Below, piece by piece: positions 1 through 6,039 of a stretch of DNA of 10,054 bases. The position numbers were made by a program, and so were the translations under genes. The DNA is from Omnitrophica bacterium RIFCSPLOWO2_01_FULL_45_10b (lineage in GTDB: Bacteria > Omnitrophota > Omnitrophia > Omnitrophales > Danuiimicrobiaceae). How positions within the stretch are numbered: position 1 is the stretch's first letter; every line of letters begins with the position of its first letter. The stretch lies in NCBI GenBank assembly GCA_001804205.1, contig MHFM01000038.1:5317-15370 (forward strand). The letters run 5' to 3'. The notes under the pieces were generated by a model. It searched no databases. It was not told where the DNA came from and saw only the letters and a program-made list of their open reading frames with translations.

Positions 1-158
1 CCCCGCCGACAATTAATTACGAACATCCAGATCCTGAATGCGATTTGGATTATGTACCCAATCAAGCACGACAAGCGAAAATCAAAGTCGCTTTATCCGA
101 TTCGCTTGGATTTGGCGGTCACAATGCTGCGATTTGCCTCAAACGCTTTGACAGTTAA
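1..158 (+). CDS. fabF: 3-oxoacyl-ACP synthase II, C-terminal fragment (5' end outside window)
   Basis: The frame beginning at base 3 encodes 51 residues (PPTINYEHPDPECDLDYVPN...) and ends in TAA at 156-158. This matches the C-terminus of FabF/KAS II, the condensing enzyme that adds malonyl-ACP to a growing acyl-ACP chain in cytoplasmic type II fatty-acid synthesis. The NYE-PDPECDLDYVPN stretch and the terminal GFGGHNAA loop (residues 36-43 of the fragment) are diagnostic. The GFGG loop holds the gating phenylalanine described for FabF. The catalytic Cys-His-His residues lie upstream of the window. The gene is open at its 5' end only because of the window edge; its stop is intact. No terminator is visible after it, so readthrough into smc is possible. 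FabB is an alternative, but the DPECDLDYVP segment favours FabF. Confidence 0.93.
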   Translation, partial: PPTINYEHPDPECDLDYVPNQARQAKIKVALSDSLGFGGHNAAICLKRFDS

Positions 159-192
159 CTCGCTAAGCCCAGCCCTTCCTTATTATTATCTG

Positions 193-221
193 TTAAGCTC
201 TCGCCCTTTTCGGACGATAAT
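193..221 (+). promoter_or_regulatory. Weak candidate promoter upstream of smc
   Basis: A GATAAT hexamer at 216-221 (5 of 6 matches to the -10 consensus) lies 17 nt after TTAAGC at 193-198 (only 3 of 6 matches to the -35 consensus). Transcription would start near 228, about 40 nt before smc. The -35 is poor, so smc may simply be read through from fabF, after which no terminator is seen. Confidence 0.25.
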
Positions 222-250
222 TAAAGCAACAACAAGTCCCCTAATTAAAG
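218..250 (+). repeat. 9-bp direct repeat TAATTAAAG in the smc leader
   Basis: TAATTAAAG occurs at 218-226 and again at 242-250, exactly 24 bp apart. The first copy overlaps the candidate -10 hexamer and the second ends 16 nt before the smc start codon. The motif is AT-rich, so chance repetition is possible. It could be a pair of binding sites on roughly the same DNA face, but that is speculation. Confidence 0.35.
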
Positions 251-266
251 TGCAAAACGGGTCGCC

Positions 267-3200
267 ATGTACTTAAAAAAAATCGAACTGTTTGGGTTTA
301 AATCCTTCGCAGACAAAACCGAAATCACTTTTGAACGCGGCGTCACTTGCGTTGTGGGTCCAAACGGTTGCGGTAAAAGCAATATTTCAGATTCCATCCG
401 CTGGGTGCTGGGCGAGCGAAGCGCTAAGCTGCTCAGAGGCTCTAAAATGGAGGATGTGATTTTTTCCGGAACAGACTTTAGAAAACCGCTCAATTTTGCC
501 GAAGTGTCGCTCACGATCGACAACTCAGATCAAAAACTTGCTATCCAATACGAAGAAGTAGTTATTACCCGCAAGCTTCACCGATCGGGTGAAAGCGAAT
601 ACCTGCTCAATAAAACACCTTGCCGCCTTAAAGATATTCAGGACCTTATTCTTGATACTGGAATTGGTTCAAATTCCTATTCGATGATCGAGCAGGGAAG
701 GCTTGATCACATCCTGAATGCAGAAGCAGAAGAGCGCCGTTCATTAATTGAAGAAGCAGCAGGAATTTCAAAGTATAAAGTTAAAAAAGAGGAAGCCCTC
801 AGAAAACTCGAGCGCACGGAAGAAAATCTGGTACGTCTTAATGACATCACAAGTGAAGTGGAACGAAACATCCGCTATGCCGAGCGCCAAGCCCAAAGAG
901 CAGAGCGCTACAAAGATCAATTAGAACAACTTAAAAAACTCGAGATTCAAAAAGCATTTTTTGAGTTCGGCGTTTTAGATGAAAAGTTCAACATGTTAAA
1001 ACATGAGCGCAATGAACAGAATGCCCAATTAAACGCTTTGGAAGAAGTCCTTTCTCAGGAACATCAATCAGTCAGGGAAATTGAGCATCGAATTTACGAA
1101 CTCGAACAGGCCTTTCTGGAACAGGAAAGCTCCCGCTCCGATGTGAAACAGGAATTAGCTTCATTGGAAGGCAGTGAAAATTTTCAGCGGGAAAAGACGG
1201 AATTTCTAAATTTAACCTGCGAAAGAGCATTGGGTGAAATAGAATCTCTCACCAAGCGGCTTGATTCATTAAATAACGAAATCCAAATAAAAAGAAACGA
1301 ATACGATCAAGTAAGCCAATTAATCGAAAAAACAACCTCTGAAAAAAATCAAAAGGAAGCTTCATTAAAAAAGCAGATCCCCTCTCATTCGGAAGAAGGT
1401 TCGCACGAATTTTCCGATCAACAAACAGCGCTTTTTGATTTGGCACGCCAAGTTTCTGAACTTAAAAATAGCTTAAATAAAAACCACGCGGAAACACTTG
1501 CCGCTGAGCGCGCCAAGAAAGTGTTACAAGAATCGAAGATAAAACTGACTAAAACGAAAGAAGTTTTCGCCAGACAGCTGACAACTGTTCAAGAAGAACG
1601 CGCAGCTTTAGAAATCCAGTTATCGACAAGCCAAAACACCTTCGGCCGTCTGAACGAAGAAAAAGAAGCTTTAGGAGCAACCGTTGAAGCCAGCCAAAAA
1701 GACTTGCAAGGTTTCAGAACCGAAAAAACAAAACTGGAACATCAAATACTGCTGCTTCAAGAGCTCGATAGTGCCCATGGACCAGATCCAAAACAAGTGA
1801 TTGCAGAGCATGGCTCTCATCAAGCACAGAAAGGGATGCTCAAAGGCTTATTGGATTTAATTCACATCGAGTCAGGCTATGAATTGGCCGTGGAAGCCGC
1901 GCTTTATCATTCATTAAAAGCGGTCGTTGCTGAAAATGCAAAAGCGGCGGCTCATTTACTGCTTCAAATGAAAGAGGGTGGAACGCACCATGCCACCATT
2001 TTCATAAAAGACCGGGCCATCCTTAATGGATCCGTAGTAGAATCGGAAAAACATCCACTCATTCAAAAAAGACTCTGGGATATCATCCACATTCAGAAAG
2101 GTTACGAGGGTATCTTTGGGCATTTGCTTGGAAAAGCATACGTCGTGGATGAAATCACACCTGAAAATATCTTAGAACTTGCGCCCCTTGCGGAACGCCT
2201 AAAATTAGTGTCAAAGTCAGGTGCTGTTTACGGGCCGGAATATCAAATCGTCTTGAGAAATGGCGGCTACACACCTCAGAAAAGCGTTCTTGCCCGCGCC
2301 AAAGAGCTTGAAATTCTCAAAAAAGGGTTGATTGCCGTTAGCGGCAAAGAAGAAAGCCTAAGCACTTCTTTGAAGGAAAAGGAAGCGCGGCTAAAAACAA
2401 TCATTGAGGAGGAAAAGATTTTTAATCACGATAATCTCAACTCCCGAATGACTTGGGAGCGTTTGGAGGCAAACAAAGCCAACTTGAATGAACTCATGCG
2501 GCAGGCGGAGGAAAATATCAAACTGCTTGACCGTGAAAAGAAAGAAAATCTTAACGAGGCTGAGCAGCTTGATACCGAGAAACAAAAACTACTTGGCCAA
2601 TTAACCACATTGGAAGCCCGGCAAAGTCAGACTCAAACTGCTTTGGACGCGATACGTAAGCAATCCGAAACAGAAAAGAACACAAGCGACACAATAGAGC
2701 GAGATCTCACACTTCTACTTACCAAACTAGAAAGTCAATGCGAAAAAGCCAAAGAATTGGAGAAGACGCTTAACTTTTTGGAACGTGAGGCAACCGAAGC
2801 GCAAAGCCGAATCAAATCGCTTTCTATGGAACGGCAAACCTCATTTGGACAAATTGAACGGCTTAAAGATGAGCTCAATACATTGTATGGCAGAAAAACG
2901 CAAACCATTCAATTACTCCTTGAGCGTTCCGTTGAGGTTGAAAATGTCAAACGGGAACGAAATGAGCTCATTGCCAAGCGAAATGAAATGATGGAGAAAA
3001 ATCAAGTAACGGTTAGTGCTGCGTCCGAAGCAAGACAGAAAACACATGAATACAGTTTGCGCGAAATGGAAATAACCCATCAAAAGGATTCCATTGTGCA
3101 AAACCTTCGAAATCGTTACAAGCTCAACCTTTTGGAGCTTAATCAGGCTGATTATCAAATCAAAGCCGATGAAGTTGAGCCGCTGAACACAGAATTAGAA

Positions 3201-3884
3201 CGGCTCAGGGAGAAGCTTGAAGCCATTGGGACTGTTAACTTGTTGGCGATTGATGAATACCAGGAAATGAAAGGGCGATATGAGTTTCTTCTTAATCAAA
3301 AGCGGGATCTTACGGAAGCACGGGATTCGCTTTTAGAAGCCATTCGCAAAATCAACCGAACCACTAAAAAGTTGTTTGAAGAAACTCTTGGGCGAGTGCG
3401 TGAATCCTTTCGCGAATATTTTCGCATCCTCTTTGGGGGAGGGCAGGCGGATTTAATTCTGTTGGATGAGTTGAACCCAACAGAATCCGGGCTTGATATC
3501 GTTGCTCGGCCTCCGGGAAAGAAACTGCAACACATTAGCCTCCTCTCAGGAGGCGAGAAAGCCTTAACTGCCGTTGCGCTTTTATTGGCGCTGTTCGCTG
3601 TAAAGCCTTCGCCATTTTGTGTTCTTGATGAGGTAGATGCACCGCTCGATGAAGCAAACAATGAGCGCTTTTTAACAACTCTAAAACCATTTCTGAAAGA
3701 TACGCAATTTATTATCGTCACCCATAGTCGCAAAACCATTGCGATGGGGGATATTCTTTACGGTGTCACCATGGAAGAACCGGGAATATCTAAAATTGTG
3801 TCCGTTCGTTTGTCCTCAGAAACCCGAGGGATTGAACACGCCGATCAAAAACTTGCAACCGAATTAAACCAAATTTTGAATTAA
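267..3884 (+). CDS. smc: Chromosome segregation/condensation ATPase SMC
   Basis: Full-length bacterial SMC, 1205 residues (the family is usually about 1150-1200). SMC dimers, with the kleisin ScpA and ScpB (neither in this window), form the ring that loads near origins and compacts the chromosome. Visible parts in order: Walker A GPNGCGKSN at 31-39; the LRG arginine at 57; Q-loop in SMIEQGRL near 143; coiled-coil arm about 170-515, rich in E, K, L and Q; hinge about 520-667 (KGMLKGLLDLI, then GYE-AVEAAL, closing at VYGPEYQIVLRNGG); return coiled coil of matching length to about 1010; signature motif LSGGEK at 1093-1098; Walker B CVLDE with D1121 and E1122; D-loop PLDEAN; switch histidine H1153 in VTHSRK. 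All ATPase residues are present. The ATG start gives the canonical N-terminus YLKKIELFGFKSF; no good Shine-Dalgarno sequence precedes it. pgsA follows after 2 nt, so the two are probably co-transcribed. Confidence 0.98.
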   Translation: MYLKKIELFGFKSFADKTEITFERGVTCVVGPNGCGKSNISDSIRWVLGERSAKLLRGSKMEDVIFSGTDFRKPLNFAEVSLTIDNSDQKLAIQYEEVVITRKLHRSGESEYLLNKTPCRLKDIQDLILDTGIGSNSYSMIEQGRLDHILNAEAEERRSLIEEAAGISKYKVKKEEALRKLERTEENLVRLNDITSEVERNIRYAERQAQRAERYKDQLEQLKKLEIQKAFFEFGVLDEKFNMLKHERNEQNAQLNALEEVLSQEHQSVREIEHRIYELEQAFLEQESSRSDVKQELASLEGSENFQREKTEFLNLTCERALGEIESLTKRLDSLNNEIQIKRNEYDQVSQLIEKTTSEKNQKEASLKKQIPSHSEEGSHEFSDQQTALFDLARQVSELKNSLNKNHAETLAAERAKKVLQESKIKLTKTKEVFARQLTTVQEERAALEIQLSTSQNTFGRLNEEKEALGATVEASQKDLQGFRTEKTKLEHQILLLQELDSAHGPDPKQVIAEHGSHQAQKGMLKGLLDLIHIESGYELAVEAALYHSLKAVVAENAKAAAHLLLQMKEGGTHHATIFIKDRAILNGSVVESEKHPLIQKRLWDIIHIQKGYEGIFGHLLGKAYVVDEITPENILELAPLAERLKLVSKSGAVYGPEYQIVLRNGGYTPQKSVLARAKELEILKKGLIAVSGKEESLSTSLKEKEARLKTIIEEEKIFNHDNLNSRMTWERLEANKANLNELMRQAEENIKLLDREKKENLNEAEQLDTEKQKLLGQLTTLEARQSQTQTALDAIRKQSETEKNTSDTIERDLTLLLTKLESQCEKAKELEKTLNFLEREATEAQSRIKSLSMERQTSFGQIERLKDELNTLYGRKTQTIQLLLERSVEVENVKRERNELIAKRNEMMEKNQVTVSAASEARQKTHEYSLREMEITHQKDSIVQNLRNRYKLNLLELNQADYQIKADEVEPLNTELERLREKLEAIGTVNLLAIDEYQEMKGRYEFLLNQKRDLTEARDSLLEAIRKINRTTKKLFEETLGRVRESFREYFRILFGGGQADLILLDELNPTESGLDIVARPPGKKLQHISLLSGGEKALTAVALLLALFAVKPSPFCVLDEVDAPLDEANNERFLTTLKPFLKDTQFIIVTHSRKTIAMGDILYGVTMEEPGISKIVSVRLSSETRGIEHADQKLATELNQILN

Positions 3885-3886
3885 GC

Positions 3887-4435
3887 TTGAATCTTCCGAA
3901 TTACATCACACTTTTTCGCATCGTTCTAGTTCCCTTCTTTTTTAGTTTTTTGACGTATTACAATGCTGAGCATCCTTTTTTTAGGCCACTTGCTTTGACT
4001 TTATTTTTAATTGCCGTAGCAACCGATGCCCTTGACGGATTGATTGCGCGCAGTTTTCGAAAGCAAACTGAGCTGGGAACTTTTTTAGACCCGCTTGCTG
4101 ATAAACTTCTATTGCTATCCGGTTTTTTTGGAATTCTATTTTCCACCGCTTTAACCTTGAAACCTCCTCTTTGGATCGTCATCGTTATCGTTTTCCGCGA
4201 TCTATTGATTGTCTGTGGCTTGATTATTATTTTTTTGACCACAAATCAAATTCGCATTAGGCCGAATATCCTTGGAAAATTAACAACTTTTTTCCAAATG
4301 CTGACAATTGTAGTAGTCCTTTCTGGATGGAGCTATGCCTATATCTCATGGTGGATCACGGTCGTATTAACCATCGCCTCTTGCATTGCCTATTTGGTAA
4401 GGGGAATTAAACTCGTCAACAACGTGCCCGCTTAA
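3887..4435 (+). CDS. pgsA: CDP-diacylglycerol--glycerol-3-phosphate 3-phosphatidyltransferase
   Basis: An integral membrane enzyme of 182 residues that transfers the phosphatidyl group from CDP-diacylglycerol to glycerol-3-phosphate, giving phosphatidylglycerophosphate, the precursor of phosphatidylglycerol and cardiolipin. The CDP-alcohol phosphotransferase signature D-x2-D-G-x2-A-R-x8-G-x3-D-x3-D is perfect: D47, D50, G51, A54, R55, G64, D68, D72. Further along are the family's R104-D105 and a P-x3-G-K-x-T-x3-Q pattern (126-137). About six hydrophobic segments are seen near 6-25, 33-47, 73-90, 94-118, 133-149 and 153-171. The TTG start is chosen because MNLPNYITLFRI is the standard PgsA N-terminus; no upstream ATG is possible without losing it. 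The gene begins 2 nt after the smc stop with no clear ribosome binding site, suggesting translational coupling. Other CDP-alcohol transferases (e.g. PssA) are less likely, given the length and the LPN-TLFR opening. Confidence 0.95.
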   Translation: MNLPNYITLFRIVLVPFFFSFLTYYNAEHPFFRPLALTLFLIAVATDALDGLIARSFRKQTELGTFLDPLADKLLLLSGFFGILFSTALTLKPPLWIVIVIVFRDLLIVCGLIIIFLTTNQIRIRPNILGKLTTFFQMLTIVVVLSGWSYAYISWWITVVLTIASCIAYLVRGIKLVNNVPA

Positions 4436-4453
4436 AGATTCCAAATATTCTGC

Positions 4454-4482
4454 TTGACAATTTTACTATTATAATTAATAAT
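4454..4482 (+). promoter_or_regulatory. Sigma70-type promoter for the PC4-like gene
   Basis: A perfect -35 box TTGACA at 4454-4459 is separated by exactly 17 nt from AATAAT at 4477-4482 (5 of 6 matches to TATAAT). Transcription would start near 4489, leaving a leader of about 47 nt. It lies in the only clearly AT-rich gap between pgsA and the next gene. No terminator precedes it, so pgsA transcripts may also run through. Confidence 0.65.
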
Positions 4483-4487
4483 TATAA
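4469..4487. promoter_or_regulatory. Perfect 19-bp palindrome over the -10: candidate operator
   Basis: The arms TTATAATTA (4469-4477) and TAATTATAA (4479-4487) are exact inverted complements around a single central A at 4478. The element covers the second half of the promoter spacer and the whole -10 hexamer, so a dimeric protein bound here would block RNA polymerase. It contains only A and T, which raises the chance that it is coincidental. It is not a terminator: there is no GC stem and no downstream T-tract. Confidence 0.45.
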
Positions 4488-4535
4488 CTAAGTTAAAAAA
4501 TAATCATCTTCCTCGCCACCTACCTAGGGACTCAA

Positions 4536-4769
4536 ATGGAAGACCAAATGATTTATCAGTTTTCACGAAATAACGATGAGAAAATCTGCTTTAGGCTTCG
4601 CGAATATAAAGATAAGTCGTATATAGACTTACGAATATTTTTTAAGTCCAAGCAAGGAGATGAGATGTTTCCAACCAAGAAGGGAATTACGGTTTCCCTT
4701 GAGCATTTACCCGAACTTAAAAAAGGGATCTCTCTATGCGAAAAGAAGGTCTCAACCTTAGTGCAGTGA
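4536..4769 (+). CDS. Small PC4/p15-family (Sub1-like) single-stranded-DNA-binding protein
   Basis: A 77-residue protein resembling the bacterial members of the transcriptional coactivator p15 (PC4) family, small dimeric ssDNA-binding proteins. The body at about 15-64 reads as the PC4 fold: K-I-x-F-R-L-R-E-Y-K-D-K-x-Y-I-D-L-R strands with alternating basic residues, a turn at KQGDE, then P-T-K-K-G-I-T-V-S-L (46-55) leading into a helix L-x3-P-E-L-K-K-G-I. The P-x-K-K-G-I-x-L/V-S/T-L segment is the most recognisable family feature. The ATG at 4536 follows AGGGA (4526-4530) by 5 nt; an in-frame ATG at 4548, preceded by GGAAG, is an alternative that would drop 4 residues. It has its own promoter with an operator-like palindrome and lies 78 nt upstream of recA. 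A role in ssDNA protection, repair or transcription is family-based inference. Confidence 0.75.
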   Translation: MEDQMIYQFSRNNDEKICFRLREYKDKSYIDLRIFFKSKQGDEMFPTKKGITVSLEHLPELKKGISLCEKKVSTLVQ

Positions 4770-4791
4770 GTCAATAATATACAACTTTCCC

Positions 4792-4820
4792 TTTACAATA
4801 ATTCGCTAAGTCTGTATACT
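4792..4820 (+). promoter_or_regulatory. recA promoter (sigma70-type)
   Basis: TTTACA at 4792-4797 (5 of 6 matches to the -35 consensus) and TATACT at 4815-4820 (5 of 6 matches to the -10 consensus) are separated by the optimal 17 nt. The predicted start is near 4827, giving a leader of about 20 nt that contains only the ribosome binding site. The promoter lies wholly between the PC4-like gene and recA. Confidence 0.7.
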
Positions 4821-4833
4821 TAATAGCCTTAGC
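4805..4833. promoter_or_regulatory. Inverted repeats at the recA promoter: candidate SOS-type operator
   Basis: TAAGT (4807-4811) and ACTTA (4818-4822) form a 5-bp inverted repeat with a 6-bp centre, enclosing all but one base of the -10 hexamer centrally. A second, wider symmetry uses GCTAAG (4805-4810) and CTTAGC (4828-4833) with a 17-bp centre. The outer left arm lies upstream of the predicted start, so it would act as DNA, not as an RNA hairpin. recA is LexA-controlled in many bacteria and LexA sites differ by phylum. The site is neither the E. coli CTGT-N8-ACAG box nor the Bacillus GAAC-N4-GTTC box, so assignment to LexA is inference. Confidence 0.4.
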
Positions 4834-4834
4834 A

Positions 4835-4845
4835 AAAGGAGAGGG
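4835..4845 (+). promoter_or_regulatory. Strong ribosome binding site of recA
   Basis: AAAGGAGAGGG includes AGGAG at 4837-4841, 6 nt before the ATG at 4848. It is by far the strongest Shine-Dalgarno sequence in the window and fixes the recA start, which means the extra N-terminal residues of this RecA are real and not a mis-called start. Confidence 0.85.
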
Positions 4846-4847
4846 TT

Positions 4848-5960
4848 ATGTCAGCAAAAAAACGAACAGAGGGAAAGCAAGAAGGAAAAAAAAGCAACCA
4901 AGTGGATAAAATTTCACAAGAAAAGCAAAAAGCGCTCCAACTAACCCTGCAGCAAATTGAAAAACAATTTGGCAAAGGGGCCATTATGACGCTCGGGCAA
5001 GAGCGCTTTGCTGACATTCCCGCCATCCCCACCGGCGCTCTCACTCTGGATATCGCAACCGGAATCGGCGGCGTTCCTCGAGGCCGGGTCGTTGAAATTT
5101 ATGGGCCGGAAGGCAGTGGCAAAACAACGCTAACCTTGAGCATTGCAGCTCAAGTTCAAAAGCGAGGCGGAGTAGCCGCGTTTATTGATGCGGAACACGC
5201 ATTGGACCCGACCTATGCGAAAAAACTGGGCGTAAAATTGGAAGATCTTCTCATTTCACAACCCGATTCGGGTGAACAGGCTCTTCAAATTGTCGAAATG
5301 CTCGTCCGGTCAAATGCCTTAGATCTTATTGTCATTGACTCGGTAGCTGCTTTAACGCCTCGTGCTGAAATTGAGGGTGAAATGGGCGATGCGCAGATGG
5401 GCCTTCAAGCACGCTTAATGTCGCAGGCGCTTCGAAAATTGACCGCGATTATTAACCGCTCAAAAACATGTATTATTTTTATCAATCAGCTTCGGCAAAA
5501 AATTGGCGTGATGTTTGGAAACCCCGAAACAACCCCAGGTGGTAAGGCGTTGAAGTTTTATGCATCCATGCGCTTCGACATACGCCGGATTGGGTCCATT
5601 AAAAAAGGGGATGAAGTTACCGGAAATCGTGTGAAAGTCAAAATTGTAAAAAATAAATGTTCAGCACCATTCAAAATAGCAGAATTTGACATCATGTTCG
5701 ATGAGGGAATTTCCCGCTCATCAAGCATTCTTGATTTAGCCGTCCTTCACGGTGTCTTGGAAAAATCGGGATCATGGCTTGCGTTCAACCAGGAAAAACT
5801 AGGCCAAGGCCGTGAGGCAGTGCGCTATTTCCTAAAGGAAAATCCAAAACTCCTTGACGAAATTGAAGCCAAAGTAAAGGAGAAACTGCAAGCAGTGGCT
5901 TCGGGAGAAGAGCCCTCGCCTTCGAATGAGACTGCGGTTTCTTCTGAATCGGAAACCTAA
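4848..5960 (+). CDS. recA: Recombinase RecA
   Basis: A 370-residue RecA, the ATP-dependent recombinase that coats ssDNA, carries out homologous pairing and strand exchange, and as a filament stimulates LexA-type self-cleavage. Visible features: Walker A GPEGSGKTT at 86-94; the catalytic glutamate E116 in FIDAEHALD; Walker B LIVID ending at D164; the MGLQARLMSQALRKL stretch at 184-198; FINQLRQKIG at 211-220; DNA-binding loop L2 ending at GNPETTPGG (224-232). The core aligns over its length with no intein or gap. Compared with E. coli RecA (353 residues) there are about 20 extra N-terminal residues, lysine/glutamine-rich, before the KQKAL helix. The C-terminus is an acidic, serine-rich tail (from about 352), as is usual for RecA. 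It has its own promoter with operator-like symmetry, a strong ribosome binding site and a strong terminator behind it, so it is probably expressed mainly as a single-gene transcript. Confidence 0.99.
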   Translation: MSAKKRTEGKQEGKKSNQVDKISQEKQKALQLTLQQIEKQFGKGAIMTLGQERFADIPAIPTGALTLDIATGIGGVPRGRVVEIYGPEGSGKTTLTLSIAAQVQKRGGVAAFIDAEHALDPTYAKKLGVKLEDLLISQPDSGEQALQIVEMLVRSNALDLIVIDSVAALTPRAEIEGEMGDAQMGLQARLMSQALRKLTAIINRSKTCIIFINQLRQKIGVMFGNPETTPGGKALKFYASMRFDIRRIGSIKKGDEVTGNRVKVKIVKNKCSAPFKIAEFDIMFDEGISRSSSILDLAVLHGVLEKSGSWLAFNQEKLGQGREAVRYFLKENPKLLDEIEAKVKEKLQAVASGEEPSPSNETAVSSESET

Positions 5961-5980
5961 GAACGTTGTCCTAAAAGCCC

Positions 5981-5998
5981 GCCGGAGATAAGGCCGGC
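5981..5998 (+). ncRNA. Small hairpin upstream of the recA terminator
   Basis: GCCGG (5981-5985) and CCGGC (5994-5998) form a 5-bp GC-rich stem with the 8-nt loop AGATAAGG. No T-tract follows, so it is not itself a terminator. Its 5' side overlaps CCGCCG (5979-5984), which can instead pair with CGGCGG (6007-6012), the 5' arm of the terminator. Its loop AAGG is also complementary to CCTT in the terminator loop. It may protect the recA mRNA 3' end or take part in attenuation. Confidence 0.45.
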
Positions 5999-6002
5999 AT
6001 TC

Positions 6003-6035
6003 AATACGGCGGATAACCTTCCGCCGTATTTTTTT
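6003..6035 (+). terminator. Rho-independent terminator between recA and recX
   Basis: The arms AATACGGCGG (6003-6012) and CCGCCGTATT (6021-6030) form a perfect 10-bp stem with the 8-nt loop ATAACCTT, followed by an uninterrupted run of T to 6035 and then CTTT. This is a textbook intrinsic terminator. It ends 4 nt before the recX ATG, leaving no room for a normal ribosome binding site after it. In E. coli a terminator also separates recA from recX and recX is made from low-level readthrough; the same arrangement is likely here. Confidence 0.93.
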
Positions 6036-6039
6036 CTTT

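Noticed and set aside
148..153. Perfect TTGACA (-35 consensus) at the end of fabF.
   Set aside because: No -10-like hexamer lies 16-18 nt downstream; the nearest, TATTAT at 181-186, is 27 nt away. The bases simply encode the final Asp-Ser codons of FabF.
52..276. 74-codon open frame spanning the fabF end and the gap before smc.
   Set aside because: It runs in a different frame from the clear FabF coding sequence, resembles nothing known and overlaps the smc start.
3535..3555. Shine-Dalgarno-like TCAGGAGG inside smc.
   Set aside because: It encodes the invariant Ser-Gly-Gly of the SMC signature motif, and no plausible gene starts after it.
3296..3739. 147-codon open frame on the - strand within smc.
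   Set aside because: It lies opposite the highly conserved SMC C-terminal ATPase region and has no recognisable motif or ribosome binding site. It is a by-product of codon use on the coding strand, as are the other minus-strand frames.
5961..6039. T-box or tRNA-responsive leader controlling alaS.
   Set aside because: The segment is under 80 nt and shows none of the conserved T-box sequence; it is far too short.
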